A stretch of 59,412 nucleotides of DNA from IMG/VR virus record IMGVR_UViG_3300042924_000395, positions 1 through 59,412 of that record; one strand, written 5' to 3'. The notes below the pieces were generated by a model. It had not been told where the DNA came from, did not search any database, and was given only the letters and a program-made list of their open reading frames with translations. The DNA comes from a virus. How positions within the stretch are numbered: the stretch's first letter is position 1; every line of letters starts with the position of its first letter. Both the position numbers and the translations under genes were made by a program. Below, one piece after another: positions 1-8,495 of the stretch.

Positions 1-1
1 G

Positions 2-592
2 TTCACTGCGAACTTAATTCGTTCTGTATTTGGTGACTTATTCTACAGACGTGTGGATGTTAAAGACAGACGTGTTAAAATGTACACTAATGAAGCTGGC
101 TTTGACGTATTCCAACAAGCTTTAAAGACAGATGCTTTGAATTCTGGCTTAACTTTCATGGCTGATTCTGGTAACAGATACATGCAAGGAGAAGGACAAC
201 ACATCACTTACAACTTTGCATTCGATGCAATGGTAACTCGTGAGACTGGTCGTGTTGAATTAATCCACTTGAAAGAGTTAGACCTTCCTCAAACAAATTT
301 AGAATTTGGACAGAACAAGAAGTCAACTCCAGTATTTATGGTGTTTGATGTATCTCCAATGTCTGATGGTTCTATGATCAATAATATTCGTGAAGTACGT
401 ATGAAGGGTGCACCTTCTATGACTTGGGGTTATATCGATGGTACTCGTCACCACTTAGGCTTTGCTAAGTCTCAAGGTATGAGTTCTGCGAACAAGTTCC
501 CTGGATATGAGATTTGGATGAAGGATCGTTGTGATGTATTCATTGAAGATTTATCTAGAACAGTATTGATTGAAGAAATTCCTCAATTCTAA
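2..592 (+). CDS. Major capsid protein, C-terminal part (5' end outside window)
   Basis: The frame is open to the left edge of the window, so this is the last 196 residues of a longer protein, and the GTG at 53 is only an internal codon. The visible part is a compact mixed alpha/beta sequence without low complexity, ending in a beta-rich segment (GYEIWMKDRCDVFIED). This resembles the end of HK97-fold capsid proteins of crAss-like phages. Its position directly before the ring and structural genes, and the structured, terminator-like spacer behind it, fit a highly expressed capsid gene. Identity rests on context and overall resemblance, because the diagnostic N-terminal part is missing. Another virion protein of the head block is the alternative. 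Confidence 0.68.
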   Translation, partial: FTANLIRSVFGDLFYRRVDVKDRRVKMYTNEAGFDVFQQALKTDALNSGLTFMADSGNRYMQGEGQHITYNFAFDAMVTRETGRVELIHLKELDLPQTNLEFGQNKKSTPVFMVFDVSPMSDGSMINNIREVRMKGAPSMTWGYIDGTRHHLGFAKSQGMSSANKFPGYEIWMKDRCDVFIEDLSRTVLIEEIPQF

Positions 593-602
593 TAATGCCC
601 CT

Positions 603-693
603 CTAAGGATAGTATTCTTAGACTGACACCTCTGGTGTTTCGCATAAAAAAATCAGAAGACGTTCCCCCCACATCCCAGTGGGGGAGTCTTCT
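603..693 (+). ncRNA. Three consecutive hairpins behind the capsid gene
   Basis: The spacer holds three stem-loops in a row: 603-610 with 614-621 (8 bp, one G-U pair); 626-630 with 634-638 (5 bp, 3-base loop); and a long GC-rich one, 655-661 with 687-693 (7 bp) continued inward by 666-672 with 679-685 (7 bp) around loop ATCCCA. No T-run follows the last stem, so it is not a textbook intrinsic terminator. It may stabilise or process the 3' end of the capsid mRNA, or partly terminate. The pairing is read directly from the sequence; the role is inferred. Confidence 0.6.
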
Positions 694-698
694 AACAC

Positions 699-753
699 AG
701 ATGGACATGTACAAGTAAATTCTGTACAGTGTTCCCTTCGATGGGAACCATCT
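699..753 (+). ncRNA. Compact three-way-junction RNA in the leader of the next gene
   Basis: Fifty-five bases fold into a closed three-way junction. P1 is AGATG (699-703) with CATCT (749-753). P2 is TGTACA (708-713) with TGTACA (723-728), extended by AC/GT. P3 is GTTCCC (731-736) with GGGAAC (743-748) around a TTCGAT loop. All three helices are perfect apart from one bulged A in P2. It lies 29 bases before the ATG at 783. The T-arm-like loop suggests a tRNA, but there is no 7-bp acceptor stem or anticodon arm. It could be a regulatory leader or an RNase processing signal. Confidence 0.5.
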
Positions 754-782
754 GCAAATAAACCAAATAAAAACAACTACAT

Positions 783-1751
783 ATGGGCAAGATAGGAAAA
801 ATATCTACTATTAAAAAAGACTACAACAATTCTCAGTTACAAACAATGCAAGGTGGACTTGCATCAAGAGGCTACACAAGAATTCCTGGTACAGGAGTTT
901 TTAAATATCCTTATAAAGAATTGGATGGTCAGTACAGAACAGGCTTAGATCCAAAGGCTGCTTACATCAGAAGAATCTCTGATCCTCTTGAAAGAGAGAT
1001 GGAGATTGAAAGAGTAACAGAATTAAGAGACAAGCTAGAAGCAGCATTAGGTGGTGTTGACTTAGGTCCTCGTTCTCAGTTCTGGAACTATGGCTTATCA
1101 ACTTCTGTTGATGATTCCTTACACGTACAACCTGTTAAGCTTATGGATGGCGACAATTATTATGATTTGTCAATGCCATTGCAAGAGCTAGCATTCTCAT
1201 GGTTGAGAGTTCATCCAACAATTGCTTCTAGCTATCAAGCTTGGGAGCGTGGTGAATTCCCTGCAGACATTCAATATTATGTTGCAGATGATGAGATTGA
1301 AAACAAGGTGATGTTTAAAAAGAAACAACTTATTAATAAAGCTATTGTTAAGTTTGATTCTATGACTCCTGAGAAGAAGAAGAAAGTGGCTCGTCTACTT
1401 GGTCTTCCAGTATCTGATGATTCTAAAGAAGAAGCAGTTTACAATCAGGTGGATAACCTCCTAAAACAAACAGAATTCAAGAATGGCAAATATCAAGGTT
1501 TGAACCCTATAGAAGTGTTCAACAGATTTGCAGATATGAAAGAAAACTTGCTCCATATCAAAGACCTAGTAAAACAAGCTGTTGCTCATTCAATTTATAG
1601 AGTGAGACCTAATGGTAGAGTTTTTGAAGGTGAATTTGAAATAGCAGTTGATGAAGATGATTTAGTTAAATTCCTTGCAGATGAAGACAACCAAGATCAG
1701 TTATTGACTTTGGAAGGCAAATTAAAAGGAAAAAAAATAGCCTCATTATGA
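783..1751 (+). CDS. Conserved structural-block protein of unknown role, 322 aa
   Basis: I do not recognise a named domain. The protein is soluble, with no signal peptide or membrane segment. The N-terminal 60 residues are basic and glycine/tyrosine-rich (GGLASRGYTRIPG). The middle is helical and charged with a Lys-rich stretch (EKKKKVARLLGLPV), and the C-terminal 60 residues are acidic before a final basic tail (GKLKGKKIASL). It directly follows the capsid gene and overlaps the next gene by 4 bases (ATGA), so the two are translationally coupled. The position fits a minor head or head-tail protein of crAss-like phages. The start at 783 follows an A-rich leader (AATAAAAACAACTACAT), typical of Bacteroidetes-type initiation. 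Confidence 0.7.
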   Translation: MGKIGKISTIKKDYNNSQLQTMQGGLASRGYTRIPGTGVFKYPYKELDGQYRTGLDPKAAYIRRISDPLEREMEIERVTELRDKLEAALGGVDLGPRSQFWNYGLSTSVDDSLHVQPVKLMDGDNYYDLSMPLQELAFSWLRVHPTIASSYQAWERGEFPADIQYYVADDEIENKVMFKKKQLINKAIVKFDSMTPEKKKKVARLLGLPVSDDSKEEAVYNQVDNLLKQTEFKNGKYQGLNPIEVFNRFADMKENLLHIKDLVKQAVAHSIYRVRPNGRVFEGEFEIAVDEDDLVKFLADEDNQDQLLTLEGKLKGKKIASL

Positions 1752-2479
1752 TCCCAGTAGATAGTTTATTATATAAGATTGACCAGAAACTAAATAAACT
1801 ATCAACAAATGAGCATCAACAAATTAACCTAGAAGATAAGATTCTAGCACTTAACGAAGCTCAGATAAAGCTAATAAAGCAAAAGGTTGATGGTACTAGT
1901 ACAAACTCTGGTTATGGGTTGGATGCATTTAAAAAACGCTATGAAGACCTTCAAAGTTTAGTTATCACCTATAACAATCAACCTTTGCCTTTAGCATTAA
2001 AGAATGCACAGTTGAATCAGTATTTTGCAAGTCTTAATGTTTTGACTCCAAAATATATGTTCTATCTTGATAGTTATATATTAGCAGACAAAGGAAGATG
2101 TACAAATAGAAAGATATGGATAAATAGAGATTTGGCTAAACATGGTGACATTCAGTTTATACTAACTAATGACAACTACAAGCCTTCTTTCGAATATCAA
2201 GAAACATTTAACTTTCTATCCTCTGACGAGATATCTATATTTACAGATGGTACATTTACACCAAAAGATATTTACATATCATATATGAGATATCCAGTGT
2301 ACATTAACAAGACAGGATATATCATGTTAGATGGCTTGCCTTCTTTTGATCAAAACTGTGAACTTGAGACTTACTTAGAAGATGAGTTGTTGGATCTTAC
2401 AGTACAAAACTTGGCAATGTATACAGAAAACCAAAGTGCTGTTCAAAGCTCAATCTATAGAATACAAACAAACGAATAA
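1748..2479 (+). CDS. Probable head-tail ring/adaptor protein, 243 aa
   Basis: The N-terminal 60 residues form a helical, Lys/Gln-rich segment. The rest alternates beta strands and turns and ends in a helix (LEDELLDLTVQNLAMY). The pattern of a tyrosine-rich beta core (IYISYMRYPVYINKTGY) followed by an acidic C-terminal helix is what head-tail connector and ring proteins of crAss-like phages look like, and the gene sits in that block. It is coupled by a 4-base overlap to the preceding gene. No enzymatic motif is visible. The call is by context and general resemblance; it could also be a minor head protein. Confidence 0.5.
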   Translation: MIPVDSLLYKIDQKLNKLSTNEHQQINLEDKILALNEAQIKLIKQKVDGTSTNSGYGLDAFKKRYEDLQSLVITYNNQPLPLALKNAQLNQYFASLNVLTPKYMFYLDSYILADKGRCTNRKIWINRDLAKHGDIQFILTNDNYKPSFEYQETFNFLSSDEISIFTDGTFTPKDIYISYMRYPVYINKTGYIMLDGLPSFDQNCELETYLEDELLDLTVQNLAMYTENQSAVQSSIYRIQTNE

Positions 2480-2505
2480 TTTTTCACAATTAAATATAAA
2501 GCAAA

Positions 2506-3666
2506 ATGGCTGATTTTTCATTAACCACCCTCTTTGTAGTACCAGTAGGAAACACATTACCTAGCTCTGGATCTACACAGAATTTAACAGCTGGTCAAGT
2601 AGGTATTTTCCTAAATGACTATAGTGTTGCTACATCTAGTAACATCGCTGATGCCCCTTATTTCTATGTTGCTCAAGGTAGAACAAACACGTATTTACAA
2701 GGCTCTAAGCGTTCAGACAAAATTGCTGGATGTGTAACTGGTGCTGCTTGTAAGTCAAACGTAACTGAATGGTACAAGTCTAATGGTTGTGCAACTGCTG
2801 TAAATCAAGTTACTGATGTAACTGGTTTCACAGTTAAACCTGGTGAGATTGTAACATTAACTTTACGTGGTTTCTCTAGCTACTTAGAAACATTGTACTT
2901 CAATGGTTTCACTCGTTCTGTAACAGTTAATGCTCCATGTCTTGGATGTGGTGACGATCCTTGTACAGATGTAGATGTGCCTGCATTGATTGATGATCTT
3001 ATCTATCATTTAGAGTTAGATGCTCCAGGTAACAATCCTGATAACATCACTTTAAATCAATTTTACCAATTCCAAAGACTTGGTAACAATGCAAATGCGT
3101 TCTTACGTATCACTGGTAAACCATTGACTAAATATGGCCAGCCTTGTGACGTTGCTGCATTCCCTTGGGAGTATGACAGATTCTACTTCAGAACTTTCAT
3201 CTTCTCTGGTCCAGCTACAACTGCTGATTTCATTGTTGATGATCCTTGTAACAGAGTTGCTACTCCAGTGATTAGACAACGTTCTAACTATCCTGTTGGT
3301 ACTTCTGCTGAAGTTCAACAATTAGAGAAGAACTTCTATAGCTACCAAGCTGGTTACTTAAAGCATTTATACAGAATGGGTGGTTACAACGAGAACTTTG
3401 AGTCTTGGGTAACTGATGGTCAAATCTATGATTTGTACTATATCAAATTCAATGAGTATAATAAATCTGAGTACCAATGGGGTGACTATATCTATGAAGA
3501 TAGCACAGTGATTATTGCTGTTCCTAGCAATCAAACAACTGCTATCGAAGCTATATTAGAAGCTGCTTTAGGAACTGTTGCTGGAGATACATCTTGTATC
3601 ACTACAACTAGTACTACAACTACTGTATGGCCTAGTACTTCAACAACAACTACTTTGATCCCTTAA
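2506..3666 (+). CDS. Probable abundant virion protein (auxiliary capsid or head-surface), 386 aa
   Basis: A beta-rich protein beginning MADFSLTTLFVVPVG, with paired cysteines (CLGCGDDPC near residue 150) and aromatic-rich strands (EYDRFYFRTFIF). It ends in a Thr/Ser stalk (TTSTTTT, STSTTTT). The same kind of poly-Thr tail links modules in the adhesin genes further on, so the C-terminus is probably surface-exposed. A strong hairpin terminator lies directly behind the gene, as for abundantly made structural proteins. An auxiliary or decoration capsid protein is the best guess from position and exposed tail. A tail component is the alternative. No catalytic motif is seen. Confidence 0.45.
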   Translation: MADFSLTTLFVVPVGNTLPSSGSTQNLTAGQVGIFLNDYSVATSSNIADAPYFYVAQGRTNTYLQGSKRSDKIAGCVTGAACKSNVTEWYKSNGCATAVNQVTDVTGFTVKPGEIVTLTLRGFSSYLETLYFNGFTRSVTVNAPCLGCGDDPCTDVDVPALIDDLIYHLELDAPGNNPDNITLNQFYQFQRLGNNANAFLRITGKPLTKYGQPCDVAAFPWEYDRFYFRTFIFSGPATTADFIVDDPCNRVATPVIRQRSNYPVGTSAEVQQLEKNFYSYQAGYLKHLYRMGGYNENFESWVTDGQIYDLYYIKFNEYNKSEYQWGDYIYEDSTVIIAVPSNQTTAIEAILEAALGTVAGDTSCITTTSTTTTVWPSTSTTTTLIP

Positions 3667-3692
3667 GAACTAAGGTAAGATCATATTAACCT

Positions 3693-3735
3693 ATGCCAGA
3701 GGGTGAGAGGATATCTCAAATCCTCTGGCATTTTT
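3693..3735 (+). terminator. Intrinsic terminator after the 386-aa virion protein gene
   Basis: ATGCCAGAGG (3693-3702) pairs perfectly over 10 bp with CCTCTGGCAT (3722-3731), followed by TTTTATTAT. The 19-base loop contains a second small stem (GAGA/TCTC). No TAnnTTTG promoter is visible between here and the next start at 3748, so the following genes probably depend on read-through. Confidence 0.8.
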
Positions 3736-3747
3736 ATTATATAAATC

Positions 3748-4305
3748 ATGACATTAGATTTTTTAGTAATTAACACTTATGATACTAGCACATTAGCAAT
3801 AGCTGATACGTCTGTGTATAATACAAATCCACCAAGTGTTAGTTCTCCAACTATGCAAATAACTGTGCCTGGTTATACTGTTCCTGTAGCTATTCCTTTC
3901 AATGTTCAACAAATAAATACTTATAACTCAATTATATTGGGTTTAACTGCTTTTCCTGCTATTTCTCCATTACCTGATGGTGTATATTTTTTAAAATATT
4001 CAGTGGCTCCAGCAAATACTAATTATGTAGAAAAAAACATAATGCGTACAAATGCTATTCAGGAAAAGTTTGATAGTGCTTTTATGAAACTTGATATGAT
4101 GGAATGTGATTCAGCTATCAGAACCCAAGCTAAGGTGGTATTAAATAGTGTATATTATATGATTCAAGGATCTATAGCAGCAGCTAATAACTGTGCAATT
4201 GATACAGCTAACAGATTGTACAATCAAGCTAATAGACAACTTGACTATTTTATTGCTAACCAATGTGGTTGTACAGGAAACAACTATATAATTAATTTCT
4301 ACTAA
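3748..4305 (+). CDS. Hypothetical structural protein, beta N-terminus and helical C-terminus, 185 aa
   Basis: No named family recognised. Residues 1-95 are beta-rich and end in a short motif (PLPDGVYFLKYSV) like the edge of an Ig-like or fibronectin-like sandwich. Residues 100-175 are helical (EKFDSAFMKLDMMECDSAIR), and the tail holds a CGC cysteine pair. It starts 12 bases after the terminator T-run and is followed by a tiny zinc-ribbon-like gene one base after its stop. The stop TAA and the next ATG nearly touch (TAATATG), so re-initiation is likely. Probably a minor virion or fibre-assembly protein; this is inference from context. Confidence 0.6.
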   Translation: MTLDFLVINTYDTSTLAIADTSVYNTNPPSVSSPTMQITVPGYTVPVAIPFNVQQINTYNSIILGLTAFPAISPLPDGVYFLKYSVAPANTNYVEKNIMRTNAIQEKFDSAFMKLDMMECDSAIRTQAKVVLNSVYYMIQGSIAAANNCAIDTANRLYNQANRQLDYFIANQCGCTGNNYIINFY

Positions 4306-4306
4306 T

Positions 4307-4459
4307 ATGGCAAACTGTAGAGGATGTGGCATGAAAGTTGGATGTGGCTGTCAGTTGATTAATGGCCTATGTTCAGCTTGTCACAACAAAGCAAAAAATG
4401 CTCTAAAAAGATTAAAAGATGCTTACACCAAGATTGACAGATTGTGTAATAAATGGTAG
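4307..4459 (+). CDS. Small cysteine-rich zinc-ribbon-like protein, 50 aa
   Basis: A 50-codon frame starting MANCRGCGMK and ending RLCNKW. It has CxxC (residues 4-7), CxC (13-15) and CxxC (22-25) followed by a His, the layout of a small treble-clef or zinc-ribbon knuckle, and then a basic helix (residues 28-47). It starts one base after the previous stop and overlaps the start of the next gene by 41 bases in another frame. The dense cysteine pattern and tight packing argue that it is real despite its size. The function is unknown; a metal-binding adaptor in virion assembly or nucleic-acid contact is possible. Confidence 0.65.
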   Translation: MANCRGCGMKVGCGCQLINGLCSACHNKAKNALKRLKDAYTKIDRLCNKW

Positions 4460-4694
4460 TATCCCAGCAACTCTTACACAAATTGATGCAAGGTTGACAT
4501 ATTGGGCAAATATTGAATATAACAATATCTCCTTTTCTACCAATACTTACATCCCTGGGGATGTAATAGGAGATTTACTAAATTACAAACGTATATTAGA
4601 ATATAGATCTTGTAATCCAGATTATGCTATGGTGTGTGGTCTTCCCACTACCTCTCAAGTTATAAGCAGGGTTAAAATTCTAATTAATAAATAA
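4419..4694 (+). CDS. Small hypothetical protein, 91 aa
   Basis: A short soluble protein (MLTPRLTDCVINGSIPATLT) of mixed helix and loop with three cysteines. No recognised domain. The start overlaps the end of the 50-aa gene by 41 bases, and the stop lies 8 bases before the next ATG, so it belongs to the same translation-coupled string of small structural-block genes. A later start is possible, since the next in-frame Met is far inside; 4419 is the only ATG giving a full-length product. Confidence 0.55.
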   Translation: MLTPRLTDCVINGSIPATLTQIDARLTYWANIEYNNISFSTNTYIPGDVIGDLLNYKRILEYRSCNPDYAMVCGLPTTSQVISRVKILINK

Positions 4695-4702
4695 ATTATA
4701 AT

Positions 4703-5860
4703 ATGTCTTGCGAAAGTTGCTACAATGGTTGTGTTGATATAGTATCTGATAAGTGTGTCAGATATACAGGAGTTACGTATGCCTCAGTGGGCATTGATGC
4801 TGGTGATTCTTTATACCAAGTAGAGATTGCTTTGATAGAAAAAGTCATTTCTTTCTTGAATGGATCTGGTATAAACATTAGTATAAACCCTACTTTTTTA
4901 TGTAACTACATGCAGACATTTTTACCTGCAGGTAGTACTTTTACACTTCCTACAATAATTTCAGGAATTGTAAGAGCTATTTGTGATATTAACACTCGTG
5001 TTGTTAGTATTAATAATACACTAACTATATTAAATGCTGATTATACAATTGGCTGTCTTACAGGAGTTACAGCTTCTTCTGACACTCATGATATTGTTCA
5101 GGCTACTATAAATAAACTTTGTGCAGTTTCAACTGATCTTACTGCTCTTACTCTTAATGTAAATACAAACTATGTTAAGTTAGCAGATCTTGATGCTTTG
5201 ATTGCTGCATATATTGCAGGTACATCAGGTGGTGGTTCTACCCAACAGTATTTAAAAATGGTTCCATTTGTAGCCTATGAATATTATGGACCATTAACAA
5301 ACTTTGATGGATCAGGTATTGGCATCCCAGCAAATGGTTTCTTCAAAGTATATTTATGTAATGGTCTAAATGGCACCCCTGATAGAAGAGGACGTGCTGC
5401 TGTAGGAGCCATTCAAAATGTACCAGGTGCTCCATTAGATGCTGCAGTAAATCCTGCTAATGCTGGTAATCCAAACTATGCTTTGTATAACACAGCAGGA
5501 GCAAACACTGTAACTTTGATTACATCACAAATTCCTGTACATAGTCATAATGCTACTGTAGTGGCATCTGGATCAGTGCCAAACCACACTCACATAATAA
5601 TGGGAGGATCAGGTCCTGGTAATAGTCCTGCTCCAAATGCATTACAAGTTATGGCAAATGAAAAAGGAGATGGTGGTAATGCAAGTTATAAATTTTCAAT
5701 TGCTAGTTCTCAAGTACATAACTCTGGTATAAGTAGTGCAAGTGGAGCTGGTCCTGTAGCACTTAGTGTGGCTGTTTCAAACAGCGATACAGGTAGTGGA
5801 GGAGCTCATCCTAACATACAACCTGTAATAGCTGCATATTATATTATGTATATTCCTTAA
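4703..5860 (+). CDS. Fibre protein with anchor motif and tail-collar-like tip, 385 aa
   Basis: The N-terminus has a cysteine-rich start and a short anchor motif (CVRYTGVTYASVGI, then DSL and a helix) shared with the fibres at 5882 and 47688. Residues 40-180 are helical/beta spacer. Residues 200-385 resemble the phage tail-collar (short tail fibre) tip: a gateway segment (TPDRRGRAAVGA), His-x-His pairs (PVHSHN, PNHTHI) of the kind that bind metal inside such tips, and the closing GGAHPNIQPVIAAYYIMYIP. Length and layout fit a trimeric short fibre that binds a surface receptor. The partner site is presumably a virion vertex or tail ring through the anchor motif. No chaperone domain is present. 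Confidence 0.72.
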   Translation: MSCESCYNGCVDIVSDKCVRYTGVTYASVGIDAGDSLYQVEIALIEKVISFLNGSGINISINPTFLCNYMQTFLPAGSTFTLPTIISGIVRAICDINTRVVSINNTLTILNADYTIGCLTGVTASSDTHDIVQATINKLCAVSTDLTALTLNVNTNYVKLADLDALIAAYIAGTSGGGSTQQYLKMVPFVAYEYYGPLTNFDGSGIGIPANGFFKVYLCNGLNGTPDRRGRAAVGAIQNVPGAPLDAAVNPANAGNPNYALYNTAGANTVTLITSQIPVHSHNATVVASGSVPNHTHIIMGGSGPGNSPAPNALQVMANEKGDGGNASYKFSIASSQVHNSGISSASGAGPVALSVAVSNSDTGSGGAHPNIQPVIAAYYIMYIP

Positions 5861-5881
5861 TCTATTTAAACTAACTATAAA

Positions 5882-7780
5882 ATGTCTTGTTCTTCTTGCT
5901 ATCCTAATCCTAATCCTTGTTACACTGCATATTATCAACCTGGTCAAAACTGTGGTTGTTGTGGTGGTGTAGTGGGTGATTGTGGATGTGTTGGTACTGC
6001 TGGCACTGCTGGCACTGGTGGCTGGGGCTGCTGGTGTGGTGCTACAGGCTGTGCAGATGCTCCTTATAATAGTAATAATACTGTCTATGTTGGACCTAAT
6101 CTTCCTAACTCAGGTGTTAACACTTGTGACACTTTAACCACTGCATTAGAAAAAATTGACTATGTAGTAACAGGTGGTGGAGGTGGTGGAAAAAATGGAA
6201 CATCAGGAACTAGTGGAACTCCTAGTACAAGTGGTTCTTCTGGAACCTCTGGTTCTTCTGGCTCTAGTGGTGTAACTGGTGCTCAAGGTGCTGCTGGTGT
6301 AAATGGTACAGCAGGTTCTTCTGGTACATCAGCTTTGTCTGGTTCTTCTGGATCTTCTGGAAGTTCAGGAACTGCTGGTAAAAATGGTTCTAGTGGTGTT
6401 GATGGTAGTTCTGGAATCAGTGGTAGTAGTGGTACAAGTGGAAATTCAGGATCAAGTGGTAATAGTGGTACAAGTGGTACTGATGGCTCTAGTGGAACAG
6501 CAGGAACAGCAGGAACAGCAGGAGCTGACGGAGCTAATGGAAGCAGTGGCACAAGTGGTCAAAATGCAACCAGTGGTACAGCAGGACTATCAGGTGATAA
6601 ATATGCTACAACATCAGTTAGCTCATTTACACTAGGAAGTGGAGGTACAATTACTGTTGGTACAGGACTTTCTTATACCATAGCACAATCTGTATTAATT
6701 TCATTTAATGGATCAAACTATCAAACTTCTCCAGTTACATCTTATAACTCTGGAACAGGTGTTTTAGTTTTAGGTACACCAAGTGCTACTGTAGGTTCAG
6801 GAACTTATAGTTCTTGGACAGTTAACTTAGCAGGAGCTGCAGGTGGTAATGGTTCTAGTGGTACTTCTGGTTCTTCTGGAACAAATGGTACAGCTGGTAC
6901 TAGTGGTACGTCTGGTACAGCTGGTACTTCTGGTACTAATGGAACAACTGGCACTTCTGGAACAACAGGTACAAGTGGAACAAATGGAACTTCTGGTTCT
7001 AGTGGTACTAGTGGTACCAATGGAACAACTGGTACAAATGGATCATCAGGGTCTAGTGGATCTTCAGGTTCATCTGGCTCTTCTGGATCATCAGGTAGCT
7101 CTGGATCTTCTGGGGTTAGTGGTACTAGTGGATCTTCTGGTGTATCTAATAGTATTTCTGGTGCTACTAATCAAGTTCTTAAATATAGTAGTGCTACTTC
7201 TGCTGTAGGATGTTCTATATATGATGATGATAATTATACATCAATAGGTGGTCCTAATCCAGGATCAAGACTTAATGTATATCTAGGTAATGGTCAACCA
7301 GCAGGAAACTATGTTGCAGATTTTGCAGGCATAGAACCATACGTTACAGTTAGAGCATTAGGTGGTAGTAATACTGCTACATTACAATTACTTCCTACAT
7401 CAGGTTATACAGCATTTATTGGTAACTATAATGGTGGAGGTGTGATAATTAGAGCAATGAATGCTGATGTGGTTACAATTGATTCATCTGGTGTTACAGC
7501 TCCAGCATTTTTTGAAACTTCTGATATTAGGTATAAGGATGTATTAGAATGGAACCCAGAAATAAATGTGCTTGGAATAGATGTAATTAAATTTAAGCGT
7601 ACTGATATTGTAACTAATACAATTAACTATGGTTATTCAGCTCAACAAGTACAAGAAATTATTCCTGATGTTGTTAATGAGATAGATGAAAAGTTAAGTG
7701 TAAACTACATAGCTGTTCATACATTAAAGATAGCAGCATTAGAAAAACGTATTGCAGAACTTGAAGCTAAATTAAAATAA
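5882..7780 (+). CDS. Collagen-like Gly-Ser-Thr fibre with S74 intramolecular chaperone, 632 aa
   Basis: Residues 1-60 are cysteine- and glycine-rich. Next comes the anchor motif (TVYVGPNLPNSGVNT) and a first G-x-x repeat block (about residues 105-238, GSS/GTS/GTA triplets). A beta module follows ([14 protein letters not shown] to WTVNLAGAAGG), then a second repeat block (about 320-422) and a beta-rich head. The C-terminus is a Peptidase_S74 endosialidase-type chaperone: TSDIRYKD with the Ser547-Asp548 self-cleavage pair, GYSAQQVQEIIPDVV, and a terminal coiled coil (ALEKRIAELEAKLK). S74 domains trimerise fibres and cut themselves off. This is therefore a trimeric adhesive fibre whose mature form should end near residue 546. 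Confidence 0.85.
   Translation: MSCSSCYPNPNPCYTAYYQPGQNCGCCGGVVGDCGCVGTAGTAGTGGWGCWCGATGCADAPYNSNNTVYVGPNLPNSGVNTCDTLTTALEKIDYVVTGGGGGGKNGTSGTSGTPSTSGSSGTSGSSGSSGVTGAQGAAGVNGTAGSSGTSALSGSSGSSGSSGTAGKNGSSGVDGSSGISGSSGTSGNSGSSGNSGTSGTDGSSGTAGTAGTAGADGANGSSGTSGQNATSGTAGLSGDKYATTSVSSFTLGSGGTITVGTGLSYTIAQSVLISFNGSNYQTSPVTSYNSGTGVLVLGTPSATVGSGTYSSWTVNLAGAAGGNGSSGTSGSSGTNGTAGTSGTSGTAGTSGTNGTTGTSGTTGTSGTNGTSGSSGTSGTNGTTGTNGSSGSSGSSGSSGSSGSSGSSGSSGVSGTSGSSGVSNSISGATNQVLKYSSATSAVGCSIYDDDNYTSIGGPNPGSRLNVYLGNGQPAGNYVADFAGIEPYVTVRALGGSNTATLQLLPTSGYTAFIGNYNGGGVIIRAMNADVVTIDSSGVTAPAFFETSDIRYKDVLEWNPEINVLGIDVIKFKRTDIVTNTINYGYSAQQVQEIIPDVVNEIDEKLSVNYIAVHTLKIAALEKRIAELEAKLK
6196..6594 (+). repeat. Gly-x-x coding repeat block 1 of the 632-aa fibre
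   Basis: An imperfect 9-base periodic coding repeat (GGT/GGA followed by two Ser/Thr/Ala/Asn/Asp codons). The encoded triplets are mostly GSS, GTS, GTA and GTD. It gives long shadow frames on both strands that are not genes. Confidence 0.85.
6841..7146 (+). repeat. Gly-x-x coding repeat block 2 of the 632-aa fibre
   Basis: A second stretch of the same 9-base repeat with triplets GTS, GTN, GTT and a run of GSS near the end. It is separated from block 1 by the beta module. Confidence 0.85.
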
Positions 7781-7782
7781 TA

Positions 7783-8463
7783 ATGAGTTGGGCATCCTTA
7801 ACAAACAATCAGTGTATTTCTTGCAATAATTTACAAGATGGTGTAAACAATAATGTGTTTACATTAAAAAATGCTATCCCTGTTAGTAACAAACAAGTCA
7901 CTAGAAATGAAGCAGAATTTTATGTAAACATTCAAAATATAACAAATAGGTCTGCTAATGAACTTGTAATTAAAAGTGATGTAATATCTTCTGGTAGTAC
8001 AACAACTACATCAACTACTCAAGTTCCAACTCCTTGTGGAAATCCAACTTCTTATTCAGGAGGAGTTACATATCCAACACCATTCACAATTACAGTTGGT
8101 AGTGGTACAGGAAATACTACTCTGACATTTGATGCACAAAATGTTCCTGATAGATTTATAGTTCAATGGAATGGTAATTTTGTAATTGATACAGGATATA
8201 GAGGTAATTCTAATTATAACATTGGAGGAAGTCTTAGAAGTAACTTTAATTCTTCTTTAAGTGGTAAAGTAGATCCTATAACAGGATTAACTTATCCAAA
8301 CACTACTCAATGGCCAGGAGATGGTTATCCACTAGTAGTAAGTCCTGGTAATGGAACTTCTGTATTTTCTAAAAATGCTTCCTCACCAACTACAGCAAAT
8401 GTTTTTGTTTATGCTCCTCTTCCAGGAACTGCGTGGTCATTTACATTAGGTTGCCCAATATAA
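7783..8463 (+). CDS. Adhesin with MSWAS-type N-terminus and beta-sandwich head, 226 aa
   Basis: Residues 1-65 (MSWASLTNNQCISCNNLQDG onward to ELVIKSDVI) are clearly paralogous to the start of the next gene, so this is a shared docking domain. A short Thr linker (TTTTSTT) follows, then a beta-rich head with aromatic strands (DRFIVQWNGNFVIDTGYRG), which looks like a small carbohydrate-binding-type sandwich, ending in a cysteine (LGCPI). It starts 3 bases after the preceding fibre stop. No catalytic residues are evident. Probably a virion surface adhesin attached through its N-terminus. The receptor is unknown. Confidence 0.6.
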   Translation: MSWASLTNNQCISCNNLQDGVNNNVFTLKNAIPVSNKQVTRNEAEFYVNIQNITNRSANELVIKSDVISSGSTTTTSTTQVPTPCGNPTSYSGGVTYPTPFTITVGSGTGNTTLTFDAQNVPDRFIVQWNGNFVIDTGYRGNSNYNIGGSLRSNFNSSLSGKVDPITGLTYPNTTQWPGDGYPLVVSPGNGTSVFSKNASSPTTANVFVYAPLPGTAWSFTLGCPI

Positions 8464-8495
8464 TATTTTAAAACCAAATTAATATTAAATAAGTA

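Noticed and set aside
699-753. tRNA gene
   Set aside because: A T-arm-like hairpin is present, but there is no 7-bp acceptor stem, D-arm or anticodon arm. The fold is a three-way junction.
6196-7146. Periodic repeats considered as a CRISPR array or DNA-level satellite
   Set aside because: The repeats are imperfect 9-base coding units without spacers of constant size, fully explained by Gly-x-x protein repeats.
6283-7208. Long open frames on both strands within the first fibre gene (Val/Pro-rich and Leu/Val-rich proteins)
   Set aside because: They are shadows of the 9-base Gly-Ser-Thr coding repeat. Reading the repeat in other frames avoids stops and gives low-complexity peptides without a plausible start context.
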